From assembly GCF_003628445.1 (NCBI RefSeq), contig NZ_RBZO01000002.1, positions 124,001 through 188,000 on the forward strand: 64,000 nt of DNA, read 5' to 3'. Shown one piece after another: positions 21,912 to 29,156 of this stretch. Made by a program: the position numbers and the translations under genes. A model generated the notes under the pieces. It did not search any database. It had not been told where the DNA came from and was given only the letters and a program-made list of their open reading frames with translations. Each line of letters opens with the position of its first letter. Positions within the stretch are counted from its first letter, which is position 1. Source of the stretch: Oceanobacillus bengalensis (GTDB taxonomy: Bacteria; Bacillota; Bacilli; Bacillales; Amphibacillaceae).

Positions 21912-22193
21912 TAGTAATTAGTCGCCTTTTGTGGTAACACAAAAGTGAAAATTCGGCTTTATCGGTGAAACCTAAGTCACGTCTTTTATAGTGATAGGGC
22001 AATACCGAGTGGTATGTGGAGTAATCCAACAGCCATGTATCGACTTATAGGCTGCCAACCCCAATTTGGTAGTACTAGGATGCGAAATCTCTTCTGAATA
22101 AGGAAAATTTATATTTCGCATAAGACGCCGAGGGACCTGGTTAAACAGGTTTAAGATATAGTCAGTGCCATGACGAAAGCATGGAAGAGCATG
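21912..22193 (+). other. group I intron in the tmRNA T-loop, 282 nt, no ORF
   Basis: P1: exon CGAT pairs with GTCG at 21921-21924, giving the obligatory U-G pair at the 5' splice site. P4/P5: TCGGT...ACCGA enclosing CCTaagtCAC / GTGatAGG, with the GAAACC and GGGCAAT segments of the core. P7: GACTTATA (about 22043) with TATAGTC in the canonical AAGATATAGTC (22153-22163), one bulged base. Extra hairpins ATGCGAAAT / ATTTCGCAT and ACCTG / CAGGT lie before P7', and P9 CCATG / CATGG follows. The last base is G (22193). The exons join to an intact T-arm. No homing endonuclease ORF fits inside. Confidence 0.92.
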
Positions 22194-22204
22194 TCCCACC
22201 GTCT

Positions 22205-22233
22205 CCACCAATACATATGTTGGTGGTTTTTTT
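22205..22233 (+). terminator. terminator of ssrA
   Basis: CCACCAA (overlapping the 3' CCA) pairs with TTGGTGG, followed by TTTTTTT. Confidence 0.93.
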
Positions 22234-23111
22234 GTGTTTTTGTGACGTAAAGCATAAAATTTCCGTTTGGAAGCTTTATGCTTTATTTTTTTTTAGGAAA
22301 TTTTATGCTTGATTCTTCAACTTTCATAGCTAATATATTACGAATTCATCATTTATATCGACAATTAAATTTCAAAGTGAAATTGTAAATCACTTTGCAC
22401 TTATTATTGTGGTTCAATTCATTATGGACACAAAAAATATTTATTGGTAATTTTCAATGTTGTGGTATAAATGAAAGGTTTGAAGAATCAATGTAGGATT
22501 TTATATTACGTTTCTTCTAAATGAGAAAAATAGATAGTTTTCATTTAAAAGGATATCATCAAACATTTTTAGTAAAGAAAAGTGTATTTGATAAATTTAA
22601 AAATTGATCCGCTTTAAGGGGAGGGATTGCATAAAAAAATGAGGAAGTATCCACTCCCTCATTTTTTATGTCTGAAATACAAGTTGCACTAACATATTTA
22701 ATTATTTCCAAAAATATATAATTTATTCAAAGAAGGCGATTTAAAAATTCAATTTAGCTGTTTTCAATCATCATCGTATTGATACTTGTGCATCGGCATA
22801 ATTAATCCATCTGGCGCTGTTCGTAAACATTATTGTTGGAAACTCTCTAATTAATAAATGGTGAGAAGTGAGCTATTTATTTAGTCTTCATAGAAGGAAT
22901 CGGTATCGTATCTGTTACGATTTCCGATTCCTTTTGTGTCCTCACCTAAATGCCTTTTCCTTTAGTGTAAAGTCGGTATCCACTGTTATTGTTGAAATAA
23001 AGTTTGATAATTTAAAATGAGGTTCGATAATTTATAAAAGGGTTTGATACAATTACATTGATCTATGGATTGAGACAATCCAACAAACGGACCTGATTGT
23101 TATATAAAATA
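22234..23111. other. AT-rich spacer downstream of ssrA
   Basis: Nearly 900 bp without a supported gene. It contains three terminator-like hairpins: TAAAGCATAAA / TTTATGCTTTA then a long T-run (22248-22294), CATAAAAAAATGAGG / CCTCATTTTTTATG (22630-22670), and GGAATCGG / CCGATTCC with TTTT (22896-22935). No integrase, no copy of the tmRNA 3' end and no recognisable transposase are seen. It marks the change from conserved to accessory gene content. Confidence 0.6.
23001..23055. repeat. three 20-bp iterated motifs
   Basis: AGTTTGATAATTTA, GGTTCGATAATTTA and GGTTTGATACAATT begin at 23001, 23021 and 23041, exactly 20 bp apart. They could be protein-binding iterons or slippage copies. The third is weaker. 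Confidence 0.55.
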
Positions 23112-23140
23112 AAGGTTATCCTAGATTATGTAGGATAACT
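23112..23140 (-). terminator. terminator at the 3' end of the ACR3-like gene
   Basis: GTTATCCTA / TAGGATAAC hairpin (23115-23123 with 23131-23139), overlapping the stop codon, with T-rich flanks on both strands. Confidence 0.7.
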
Positions 23141-24094
23141 TTTATTTTTACCCTTTTTTCTTGTGAAAAGTAATGCTTGCGAAACTATGGCAAGTACAGG
23201 TAATTCAATTAACGGCCCAATAACTAAAGCCAAAGCAATAAGAGGTTGATCAGGGAATGCTGTCACAGCTATAGCCAAAGACACTGGTGAATTCCTAGCA
23301 ATAATCGTCATATTTAAGCTAACCGTATCTTCATAAGAAAACTTTAAAAATCTTCCAACAAAGCGTCCTACTACATAGTTAATAACAAAAAATGATAAAA
23401 CTGGAATAATTAAAATGTAAATAACTTCTAGTTTTACAAGTAAGTAAGAACCTTGGGAAGCAAACATTGCCATAATAGCTAATGATAAAAAGAAAATTTG
23501 GGCATTGCCGAAAAAGGGAATAATCTTATTGTTTAAAACAGATTTTTTTCTTAATAAGAGTCGTGTAAGATGAGCAAGTATAAATGGAATAACTAATACA
23601 ATTACTATACTTTCTATAAGTGTTGACATGGGTATCGATTCAATAGTTCCAGCAAATATTAACAAATATACTGGTAAAAGTACGACTTGCAAAATTAAAT
23701 TAATCGGCAAAACAGATGTTGAAAGAGACACATTTCCTTTTGCTATACCAGTAAACGCTAGATACCAATCTGTACAAGGTGTTACCATAAGCATGATAAA
23801 ACCAATCCATAAAGCAGGATAATCAGATAAGAAAACAGAACCTAAACCCCAAGCTAATATTGGTGTCCAGATAAAATTAATGATCGTACTGGACCCTAGA
23901 AATTTAATATTTGAAAAAGCCTTCTTTAATTGTTGTAATGGAATTGTTAAAAACAATCCGTATAGCATTAACAATAGAAATGGTGTAATAAGATTTTCGG
24001 CATATTGTTCAATGATGTTTACCTGTCCTAATAAGAGACCTAAACTAACAGCAAATAATATAATAAAGGTTTGTAGTTTATCTAATACCCCCAT
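23126..24094 (-). CDS. ACR3-like arsenite / bile acid:sodium symporter superfamily transporter
   Basis: 322 aa, about ten membrane helices. The motif TPCTDWYLAFTGIAKGN resembles the conserved Cys segment of arsenite carrier ACR3 in the BASS superfamily, and the NSPVSLAIAVTAFPD segment matches its second half. The start was set at the ATG at 24094, where AGAAGGA precedes it on the minus strand; a longer in-frame reading adds 12 residues without a ribosome site. Location beside an ArsR-controlled permease supports arsenic or antimony export, but the substrate is inferred. Confidence 0.78.
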   Translation of the reverse strand: MGVLDKLQTFIILFAVSLGLLLGQVNIIEQYAENLITPFLLLMLYGLFLTIPLQQLKKAFSNIKFLGSSTIINFIWTPILAWGLGSVFLSDYPALWIGFIMLMVTPCTDWYLAFTGIAKGNVSLSTSVLPINLILQVVLLPVYLLIFAGTIESIPMSTLIESIVIVLVIPFILAHLTRLLLRKKSVLNNKIIPFFGNAQIFFLSLAIMAMFASQGSYLLVKLEVIYILIIPVLSFFVINYVVGRFVGRFLKFSYEDTVSLNMTIIARNSPVSLAIAVTAFPDQPLIALALVIGPLIELPVLAIVSQALLFTRKKGKNKSYPT

Positions 24095-24611
24095 AAAAAA
24101 TTCAATCCTTCTTAAAACTATGTAATCCAATTACTAGTAAGTATAGTATAATTACATTTCTATTGCATTCTTTTCATTCCGCAATCGCCCAATTGTGGAA
24201 GATTAGCACTGGAAAATGATCAATCTTTTTTTCAAAACAGGTTCTTTAAATTAACATAAAAAAGCAAGTTTCTGGGTTGTTTTTAATCAAACTTTATTTT
24301 AAAGCCACAGTTATATAGCTTAGCCCCTGCCAAAAATTTGGTTTCCATGTTAAAAAGTTCTTATCTCTGCTAAATAGTTGTACATTGAGATAAGAGCATA
24401 GGGAAAACAGAGGGCATTATTCAATTTGAATTCAATAGCTTTTTAATCATAGATCAAATGTTTATTTTAACTAAATTTCAATATTAAATTTAGGCTGGTT
24501 CCAGTTTGGTATTATAATAAGTTGAATTTATGATTTAAAGTATTTTTACTCAATATACTTGCATGATTGACAATCATTGGTATCATCCTTTTCTATGAGT
24601 AATTAAAGTAA
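24095..24611. other. AT-rich spacer upstream of the ACR3-like gene
   Basis: About 500 bp with no gene. It holds the promoter region of the minus-strand transporter near 24135-24165 and a hairpin with arms CTTATCTC / GAGATAAG around 24360-24395. No relic was recognised. Confidence 0.4.
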
Positions 24612-24640
24612 AAAGGGCCTCTAAACGAAGCCCTTTTGCA
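24612..24640 (-). terminator. terminator of the permease / Cys-rich peptide unit
   Basis: AAAAGGGC / GCCCTTTT dyad with T-runs on the minus strand. Confidence 0.85.
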
Positions 24641-24666
24641 ATAGTTGCGAGTTTTGACCTTCCTTA

Positions 24667-24813
24667 TTAAGCCTCTTTCCGTTGCTTATTAGTGTTCTCC
24701 TTTGAAGATCCGCAACAGCTGTTGTTTTCAGTTTGTTTGACTTCTTCGATTTCAATGCTGCAGCAATTGGGTTTAGAGAACAACTTTTTAAGACCAGACT
24801 TTTTTTCTGCCAT
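24667..24813 (-). CDS. 48-aa cysteine-pair protein next to the permease
   Basis: Minus-strand ORF with an excellent AAGGAGGTGAT ribosome site and ATG at 24813. It has a Lys-rich start (MAEKKSGLKKLFSKPN), then a CC pair near residue 18, an acidic linker and a second CC pair near residue 34, and a polar tail. Two vicinal-Cys pairs in a tiny soluble protein are consistent with thiophilic metalloid binding. It lies between the permease and a terminator, so it is the last gene of the arsR-permease unit. No family function is known to me. Confidence 0.75.
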   Translation of the reverse strand: MAEKKSGLKKLFSKPNCCSIEIEEVKQTENNSCCGSSKENTNKQRKEA

Positions 24814-24877
24814 GAATATCACCTCCTTAAAAGGGTGATTTGATGATGCAAGCGCAACAACTATTTTCTTTTTAAAC

Positions 24878-25762
24878 CTAAATAATTAAATTAACAATAA
24901 GACCTGTACCTATAGCCACTATTAAAATAGCTGAAATAAATGCAACTAAAAATTTCTTCTTAAATAGTTTAGACAACATAACTACTTCTGGGATACTTGC
25001 ACCTGCACCACCAATAACTAAAGCAATTACAGTACCCATTGACATACCTTTTGAAACAAGTGCTTCTGCAATAGGTAACATTGTTTCAGGACGAATATAC
25101 ATTGGAATACCAATGACCGAAGCAATCATTATAGAGAAAATTCCGTCACCACTTGCATATTTTGTAATAAACTCTGCTGGAACAAATCCATAAATAAATG
25201 CACCAATAAAGACCCCTATAAATAAGTAAGGAAGCATTGGATAAAGAAATGCCCATGCATCATTTAAAGCTTGCTTAACTCTAGACCCTTGTTTATTACT
25301 GAAAAAGCCATCACCTTTAACAGTTACACCTTTATACGTCCCTGCTAAATTAAGTTTTGAAAATATAAGCCCCGTTAAAATACTAAAAATACTTAGCACG
25401 ATAAAATATACTAGCGCAATTTCCCAACCTAACAATGCCCAAAGCATGAAAATCATAACCGGATTCATTAATGGTGAAGCAATTAAAAAACTCATTGAAG
25501 GTCCAAATGGTACTTTGGAATTTAATAATCCTGCTAGTATGGGTATTGTTGAACAGGAGCAAAATGGTGTAATTGCACCAAACAATGTACCTAATAAATA
25601 ATTAACAGCTTTGTTTGGGCGACTTAAAATTTTTTTAATTTTTTCCTCTGATATTACTTGTTGAATTAAACTCACAATAAAGCTCACTACAATAAATAAA
25701 GCAAGTAATTCAAAAAATAGCATGAAAAAGGTTTTTATAAATTCTAAAATTGAATCTGTCAT
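24878..25762 (-). CDS. ArsP-like permease (DUF318 / YraQ family)
   Basis: 294 aa with about eight membrane helices and the signature GAITPFCSCSTIPIL near residue 65, as in the permease family that includes ArsP, an exporter of trivalent organoarsenicals. A second conserved block (PMYIRPETMLPIAEALVSKGMSMGT) lies in the C-terminal half. ATG 25762 is preceded by AAAGGAG. An operator palindrome separates it from arsR upstream, and the Cys-pair peptide follows. Substrate is inferred as arsenic-related from context; other metals are possible. Confidence 0.82.
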   Translation of the reverse strand: MTDSILEFIKTFFMLFFELLALFIVVSFIVSLIQQVISEEKIKKILSRPNKAVNYLLGTLFGAITPFCSCSTIPILAGLLNSKVPFGPSMSFLIASPLMNPVMIFMLWALLGWEIALVYFIVLSIFSILTGLIFSKLNLAGTYKGVTVKGDGFFSNKQGSRVKQALNDAWAFLYPMLPYLFIGVFIGAFIYGFVPAEFITKYASGDGIFSIMIASVIGIPMYIRPETMLPIAEALVSKGMSMGTVIALVIGGAGASIPEVVMLSKLFKKKFLVAFISAILIVAIGTGLIVNLII

Positions 25763-25788
25763 AAATATAACTCCTTTACATTTTATGT

Positions 25789-25826
25789 ATCAACTTTTTT
25801 TGATATATAAATCAAAAAAAGTTGAT
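25789..25826. promoter_or_regulatory. double ArsR-type operator before the permease
   Basis: ATCAACTTTTTTTGAT (25789-25804) and its exact inverse ATCAAAAAAAGTTGAT (25811-25826), 6 bp apart. Each arm is itself an ATCAA-N6-TTGAT dyad, so the whole is a 38-bp nested palindrome. Confidence 0.8.
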
Positions 25827-25853
25827 TTATATAATAAATAACTAAGATACCCG

Positions 25854-26174
25854 TTAGAAAATTTTACAACAAGTATCTTCAGATAAGACAAACTGTATTT
25901 GTTCTTCATTAATTTTATAATAATTCCATGTACCATGTTTTTCTGGAATCAGAATATTAACATTTACTAATTTTTTTAAGTGATAAGATAGTTTTGATTG
26001 CTTTAACTCTAATTTTTCTTCTAAATCACAGACACACAAAGATTTATTTGGACTTTTACTAATTTCATTTATAATTTTTAATCTTATTTTATCAGCTAAT
26101 GCATTAAACATATTTTCATAAAAATCAAGTGCCTCATCTTCACCTAATTCATTTACCTTTTTAATTAATTCCAT
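25854..26174 (-). CDS. ArsR/SmtB family metalloregulator
   Basis: 106 aa winged-helix repressor. The recognition helix region SLCVCDLEEKLELKQSKLSYHLKKL has the Cys-Val-Cys pair of As(III)-sensing ArsR proteins, and a vicinal CC lies near the C-terminus (DTCCKIF). AGGTGAAAT precedes its ATG. It heads the minus-strand unit with the permease and Cys-pair peptide. Operators of ATCAA-N6-TTGAT type lie on both sides, so autoregulation is expected. Confidence 0.9.
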   Translation of the reverse strand: MELIKKVNELGEDEALDFYENMFNALADKIRLKIINEISKSPNKSLCVCDLEEKLELKQSKLSYHLKKLVNVNILIPEKHGTWNYYKINEEQIQFVLSEDTCCKIF

Positions 26175-26195
26175 TATTTCACCTCCAACTAATAC

Positions 26196-26272
26196 ATCAA
26201 TTTTTTTTGATTTATTAACAGTATATTATCCATAAAATTAAATTGCAACCTTTTTAATCAAATTTATTTGAT
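26196..26272. promoter_or_regulatory. two ArsR-type operators upstream of the minus-strand arsR
   Basis: ATCAATTTTTTTTGAT (26196-26211) and ATCAAATTTATTTGAT (26257-26272) share ATCAA-N6-TTGAT with the pair before the permease. Confidence 0.75.
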
Positions 26273-26597
26273 GAATTCCCCCTTAACTCCCTTTTAACAC
26301 GATGTTCCGCATGAGAGTTGTTCGAAAAGAACTATAAAATTGACTTTGTTTTCAACACTAGGATTTTAGAAAAGCCTGCTGGATTACAAGAACGGTGGAA
26401 AAAAGTTAGAAAAACGCATCAAATCAAGTATTTAAATTATTAATATATGCGTATAAGAATTTTAATCTAAAGAATAGTAGTAGGAGTAAAATAAAATGAT
26501 TTCTTAAAATTTCATGTTTCTGTGTATTAATCCATTGAATATATAAGCAAATAGTTATATACTAATTCCATAATAAATAATAAAAAGGGGGATTTAA
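26273..26597. other. spacer between divergent arsR genes, with one operator
   Basis: About 325 bp without a gene. The dyad ATATAAGCAAATAGTTATAT (26541-26560) lies 38 bp before the plus-strand arsR and recurs almost unchanged before arsD. A stretch around 26300-26430 has coding-like composition but no intact frame; it may be a transposase or other relic. Confidence 0.55.
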
Positions 26598-26942
26598 ATG
26601 CTGCAAATATCTTTTGAAATAGACAAAGCTGCGAACATTTTAAAACTGCTTGGTGACAAGACACGTCTAACGATGATGAAATTAATGGATAATCACGCTT
26701 GTTGTGTATGTGAATTTGTAGAAATATTTCAGTTCAGTCAACCAGCTGTTAGTCAACACTTGCGTAAGCTTAAAGATTTAGGACTGGTAGTGGAAGAAAG
26801 GAAAGGACAATGGATTTTCTACTCAGTAAATAAAAATAATGAGTATTATTCATTTATTCAACCAATTCTTGATCAACTTCCGAGTCAGGACTATAAAATA
26901 AAAGAACTAGAAGAAAAAGGTACACGAATTAATTGTTGTTAA
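26598..26942 (+). CDS. arsR: arsenical resistance operon repressor ArsR
   Basis: 114 aa ArsR/SmtB repressor with [26 protein letters not shown] at the DNA-recognition helix (three Cys in the CC-V-C arrangement), a wing [10 protein letters not shown] and a C-terminal CC. GGGGG ribosome site before ATG. First gene of the arsRBC unit; an ATATAAG...TTATAT dyad in its promoter is the probable operator. It differs clearly from the minus-strand ArsR 400 bp away, so the two probably read different operators. Confidence 0.92.
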   Translation: MLQISFEIDKAANILKLLGDKTRLTMMKLMDNHACCVCEFVEIFQFSQPAVSQHLRKLKDLGLVVEERKGQWIFYSVNKNNEYYSFIQPILDQLPSQDYKIKELEEKGTRINCC

Positions 26943-26958
26943 TATTGGAGGTATTATT

Positions 26959-28257
26959 TTGTCAACAACGCTTATACTCGCAATACTCATATTTGTAGCA
27001 ACCCTCGTCCTAGTCATTTGGCAACCAAAAGGTTTAAATATTGGTTGGTCTGCAATGGGAGGAGCAGTTTTAGCTCTAATTGTAGGAGTCGTAGGGTTTA
27101 GTGATGTAATCGAAGTAACACAAATCGTTTGGAACGCCACATTGGCATTCGTAGCAATCATTCTTATTTCTTTAATTTTGGATGAAATTGGATTATTCGA
27201 ATGGGCTGCCTTACATATGGCCCGTTTTGCAAAGGGTAATGGAATAAAAATGTTTGTCTATATCAGTATATTAGGTGCGATTGTTGCTGCCTTGTTTGCG
27301 AATGATGGTGCAGCGTTAATTCTTACACCAATCGTACTTGCTATGGTACGTAATTTAAATTTCAAAGAAAAAATGATTTTTCCGTTTATCATGGCGAGTG
27401 GTTTTATCGCTGATACAACATCATTACCATTCATTGTCAGTAACTTAGTAAATATTGTGTCTGCAGACTTCTTTGGTATCGGATTTGTTGAATATGCTTC
27501 ACGAATGATTATTCCAAATTTATTTTCATTAGTTGCAACGATTTCAGTGTTACTGATTTACTTTAGAAAAAGTATTCCAAGGTCGTATGATGTTTCTAAA
27601 TTAACCGAACCTAGAAATGCTATTAAAGATCATAAAATGTTTCGTCTATCATGGTATGTCCTTGGCTTATTAGTAATTGGATACTTTACTAGTGAATTTA
27701 TCAATATACCTGTTTCTATTATTGCAGGAACCATTGCTATCTTCTTTATTATTATGGGTAGACAAAGTTCCGCAGTAAATACAAAAAACGCTATTAAGGG
27801 AGCGCCGTGGGATATTGTGTTCTTTTCCATCGGAATGTATGTCGTGGTATATGGATTAGGAAATGCGGGACTCACCACTGCTCTAGCAAGTGTCATTCAA
27901 ATGGTTGCCGAAGAAGGCTTATTTATTGCTACCGTTGGAATGGGGTTCATTGCTGCTTTTCTATCATCCATTATGAATAATATGCCAACGGTAATGATTG
28001 ATGCTTTAGCAATCGCAGAAACAAATACATCGGGTGTGTTAAGGGAAGCACTTATTTATGCGAATGTTGTCGGATCAGACTTGGGTCCAAAAATAACACC
28101 AATTGGTTCTTTAGCAACATTAGTATGGCTTCATGTTCTTTCACAAAAAGGAATTAAGATTTCTTGGGGAACGTATTTCAAGACTGGTATTATTCTAACG
28201 CTACCAATCTTATTTATCACGTTACTAGGTCTATATTTAACATTAACTATATTTTAA
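26959..28257 (+). CDS. arsB: arsenite efflux pump ArsB
   Basis: 432 aa inner-membrane As(III)/Sb(III) exporter of the ion transporter superfamily, about 12 helices. The family blocks [17 protein letters not shown] and [14 protein letters not shown] are present, and the [13 protein letters not shown] stretch near the C-terminus is typical. TTG start at 26959 after TTGGAGG. With ArsA encoded downstream it may work as an ATP-driven ArsAB pump; alone it uses the proton gradient. Confidence 0.95.
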   Translation: MSTTLILAILIFVATLVLVIWQPKGLNIGWSAMGGAVLALIVGVVGFSDVIEVTQIVWNATLAFVAIILISLILDEIGLFEWAALHMARFAKGNGIKMFVYISILGAIVAALFANDGAALILTPIVLAMVRNLNFKEKMIFPFIMASGFIADTTSLPFIVSNLVNIVSADFFGIGFVEYASRMIIPNLFSLVATISVLLIYFRKSIPRSYDVSKLTEPRNAIKDHKMFRLSWYVLGLLVIGYFTSEFINIPVSIIAGTIAIFFIIMGRQSSAVNTKNAIKGAPWDIVFFSIGMYVVVYGLGNAGLTTALASVIQMVAEEGLFIATVGMGFIAAFLSSIMNNMPTVMIDALAIAETNTSGVLREALIYANVVGSDLGPKITPIGSLATLVWLHVLSQKGIKISWGTYFKTGIILTLPILFITLLGLYLTLTIF

Positions 28258-28272
28258 TAAAGGAGTATTTAT

Positions 28273-28692
28273 ATGGGTAAAAAAACAATTTATTTCTTAT
28301 GCACAGGTAACTCTTGCAGAAGTCAAATGGCAGAAGGCTGGGCAAAAAAGTATCTTGGAGATGAATGGGAAGTTCGAAGTGCAGGCATTGAAGCACATGG
28401 ATTAAATCCCAATGCCGTAAAAGCCATGAAGGAAGTTGGTATTGATATAACAGATCAAAAATCGAAAACTATTGACCCAGAATTTTTAAATAACGCAACA
28501 ATGGCTGTCACCTTATGTGGTGATGCAAAGGATAGTTGTCCAATGACGCCTGCTCATGTAAAAAGAGAACATTGGGGATTTGATGATCCAGCTAAATCAG
28601 AAGGTACGGAAGAGGAAGTATGGCAAGTATTTCAGCGTGTTCGGGACGAAATTGGTGAACGAATTAAACGATTTGCAGAAACCGAAGAATGA
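28273..28692 (+). CDS. arsC: thioredoxin-dependent arsenate reductase ArsC
   Basis: 139 aa, the same length as B. subtilis ArsC. P-loop nucleophile C10 in [14 protein letters not shown] and the Cys pair near 82 and 89 in [13 protein letters not shown] used for the disulfide relay to thioredoxin. Reduces As(V) to As(III) for export by ArsB/ACR3. AAAGGAG precedes ATG; 15 bp after arsB. Confidence 0.96.
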   Translation: MGKKTIYFLCTGNSCRSQMAEGWAKKYLGDEWEVRSAGIEAHGLNPNAVKAMKEVGIDITDQKSKTIDPEFLNNATMAVTLCGDAKDSCPMTPAHVKREHWGFDDPAKSEGTEEEVWQVFQRVRDEIGERIKRFAETEE

Positions 28693-28696
28693 CTGG

Positions 28697-28761
28697 TAGA
28701 TAAGCCGTGAGAATATACTCAAAGCTTATCTATCTGATACCATATAAGTATATAGTTATAT
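28697..28761 (+). promoter_or_regulatory. arsC-arsD spacer: hairpin and second ArsR operator
   Basis: TAGATAAGC (28697-28705) pairs with GCTTATCTA (28724-28732), a possible partial terminator. Then ATATAAGTATATAGTTATAT (28742-28761) differs at only two positions from the dyad before arsR. This suggests arsD onward has its own ArsR-controlled promoter. Confidence 0.7.
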
Positions 28762-28785
28762 ATTAATGGACTGGAGGTATTACCT

Positions 28786-29142
28786 ATGAAAAAAGTAGAA
28801 ATCTTTGACCCAGCTATGTGCTGTTCAACAGGAGTTTGTGGACCTAGTGTCGATCCAAACCTAACAAGAGTAGCTTCTGCAGTTTATTCAATGGAACAAA
28901 AAGGCGTGGACATCAAGCGATTTAATTTAGCAAATGACCCTGCAGCTTTTGCAGATAATAAAACGGTAAATCAGGTTCTTCAAGAAAAAGGAGCAGATGC
29001 ACTTCCAGTAATACTTTTAGATGGGGAAGTAGTTAAAGTCGGTGAATATCCAACCAATGAGGAATTTGCGGAATGGTTGGAAGTAAGTGCGGAGGAATTG
29101 ACTCAGAAACCTTGTGTACGTGTTTCAGTAAAACTCGATTAA
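28786..29142 (+). CDS. arsD: arsenic metallochaperone ArsD
   Basis: 118 aa. Cys12, Cys13 and Cys18 in DPAMCCSTGVCG form the As(III) site that passes metalloid to ArsA. The C-terminal Cys pairs of the E. coli plasmid protein are absent; only a single Cys remains (QKPCVRV). CTGGAGG before ATG. Immediately upstream of arsA, its partner. Confidence 0.94.
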   Translation: MKKVEIFDPAMCCSTGVCGPSVDPNLTRVASAVYSMEQKGVDIKRFNLANDPAAFADNKTVNQVLQEKGADALPVILLDGEVVKVGEYPTNEEFAEWLEVSAEELTQKPCVRVSVKLD

Positions 29143-29156
29143 AGGAGCATCTTAAA

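Larger units (their letters stand above)
21564..22210 (+). ncRNA. ssrA: tmRNA (ssrA), split by a group I intron
   Basis: Transfer-messenger RNA for rescue of stalled ribosomes. The 5' end GGGGACG pairs with CGTCTCC before the encoded CCA (22208-22210) and keeps the G3-U70 pair that marks alanylation. The tRNA-like 5' part (GGATTCGACAGG) is standard. The T-arm is interrupted: the 5' exon ends in GTGGGTTCGAT at 21911 and the 3' exon resumes with TCCCACC at 22194. Joining them gives a perfect T stem-loop GTGGG-TTCGATT-CCCAC. Exons total 365 nt (348 + 17), normal for Bacilli. The mature RNA needs the intron removed to fold its tRNA domain. Confidence 0.95.

Noticed and set aside
21530-22211. ORFs on both strands over 21530-21730 and 21972-22211
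   Set aside because: They fall inside the tmRNA exons and the group I intron and have no protein features; the intron contains no endonuclease motif.
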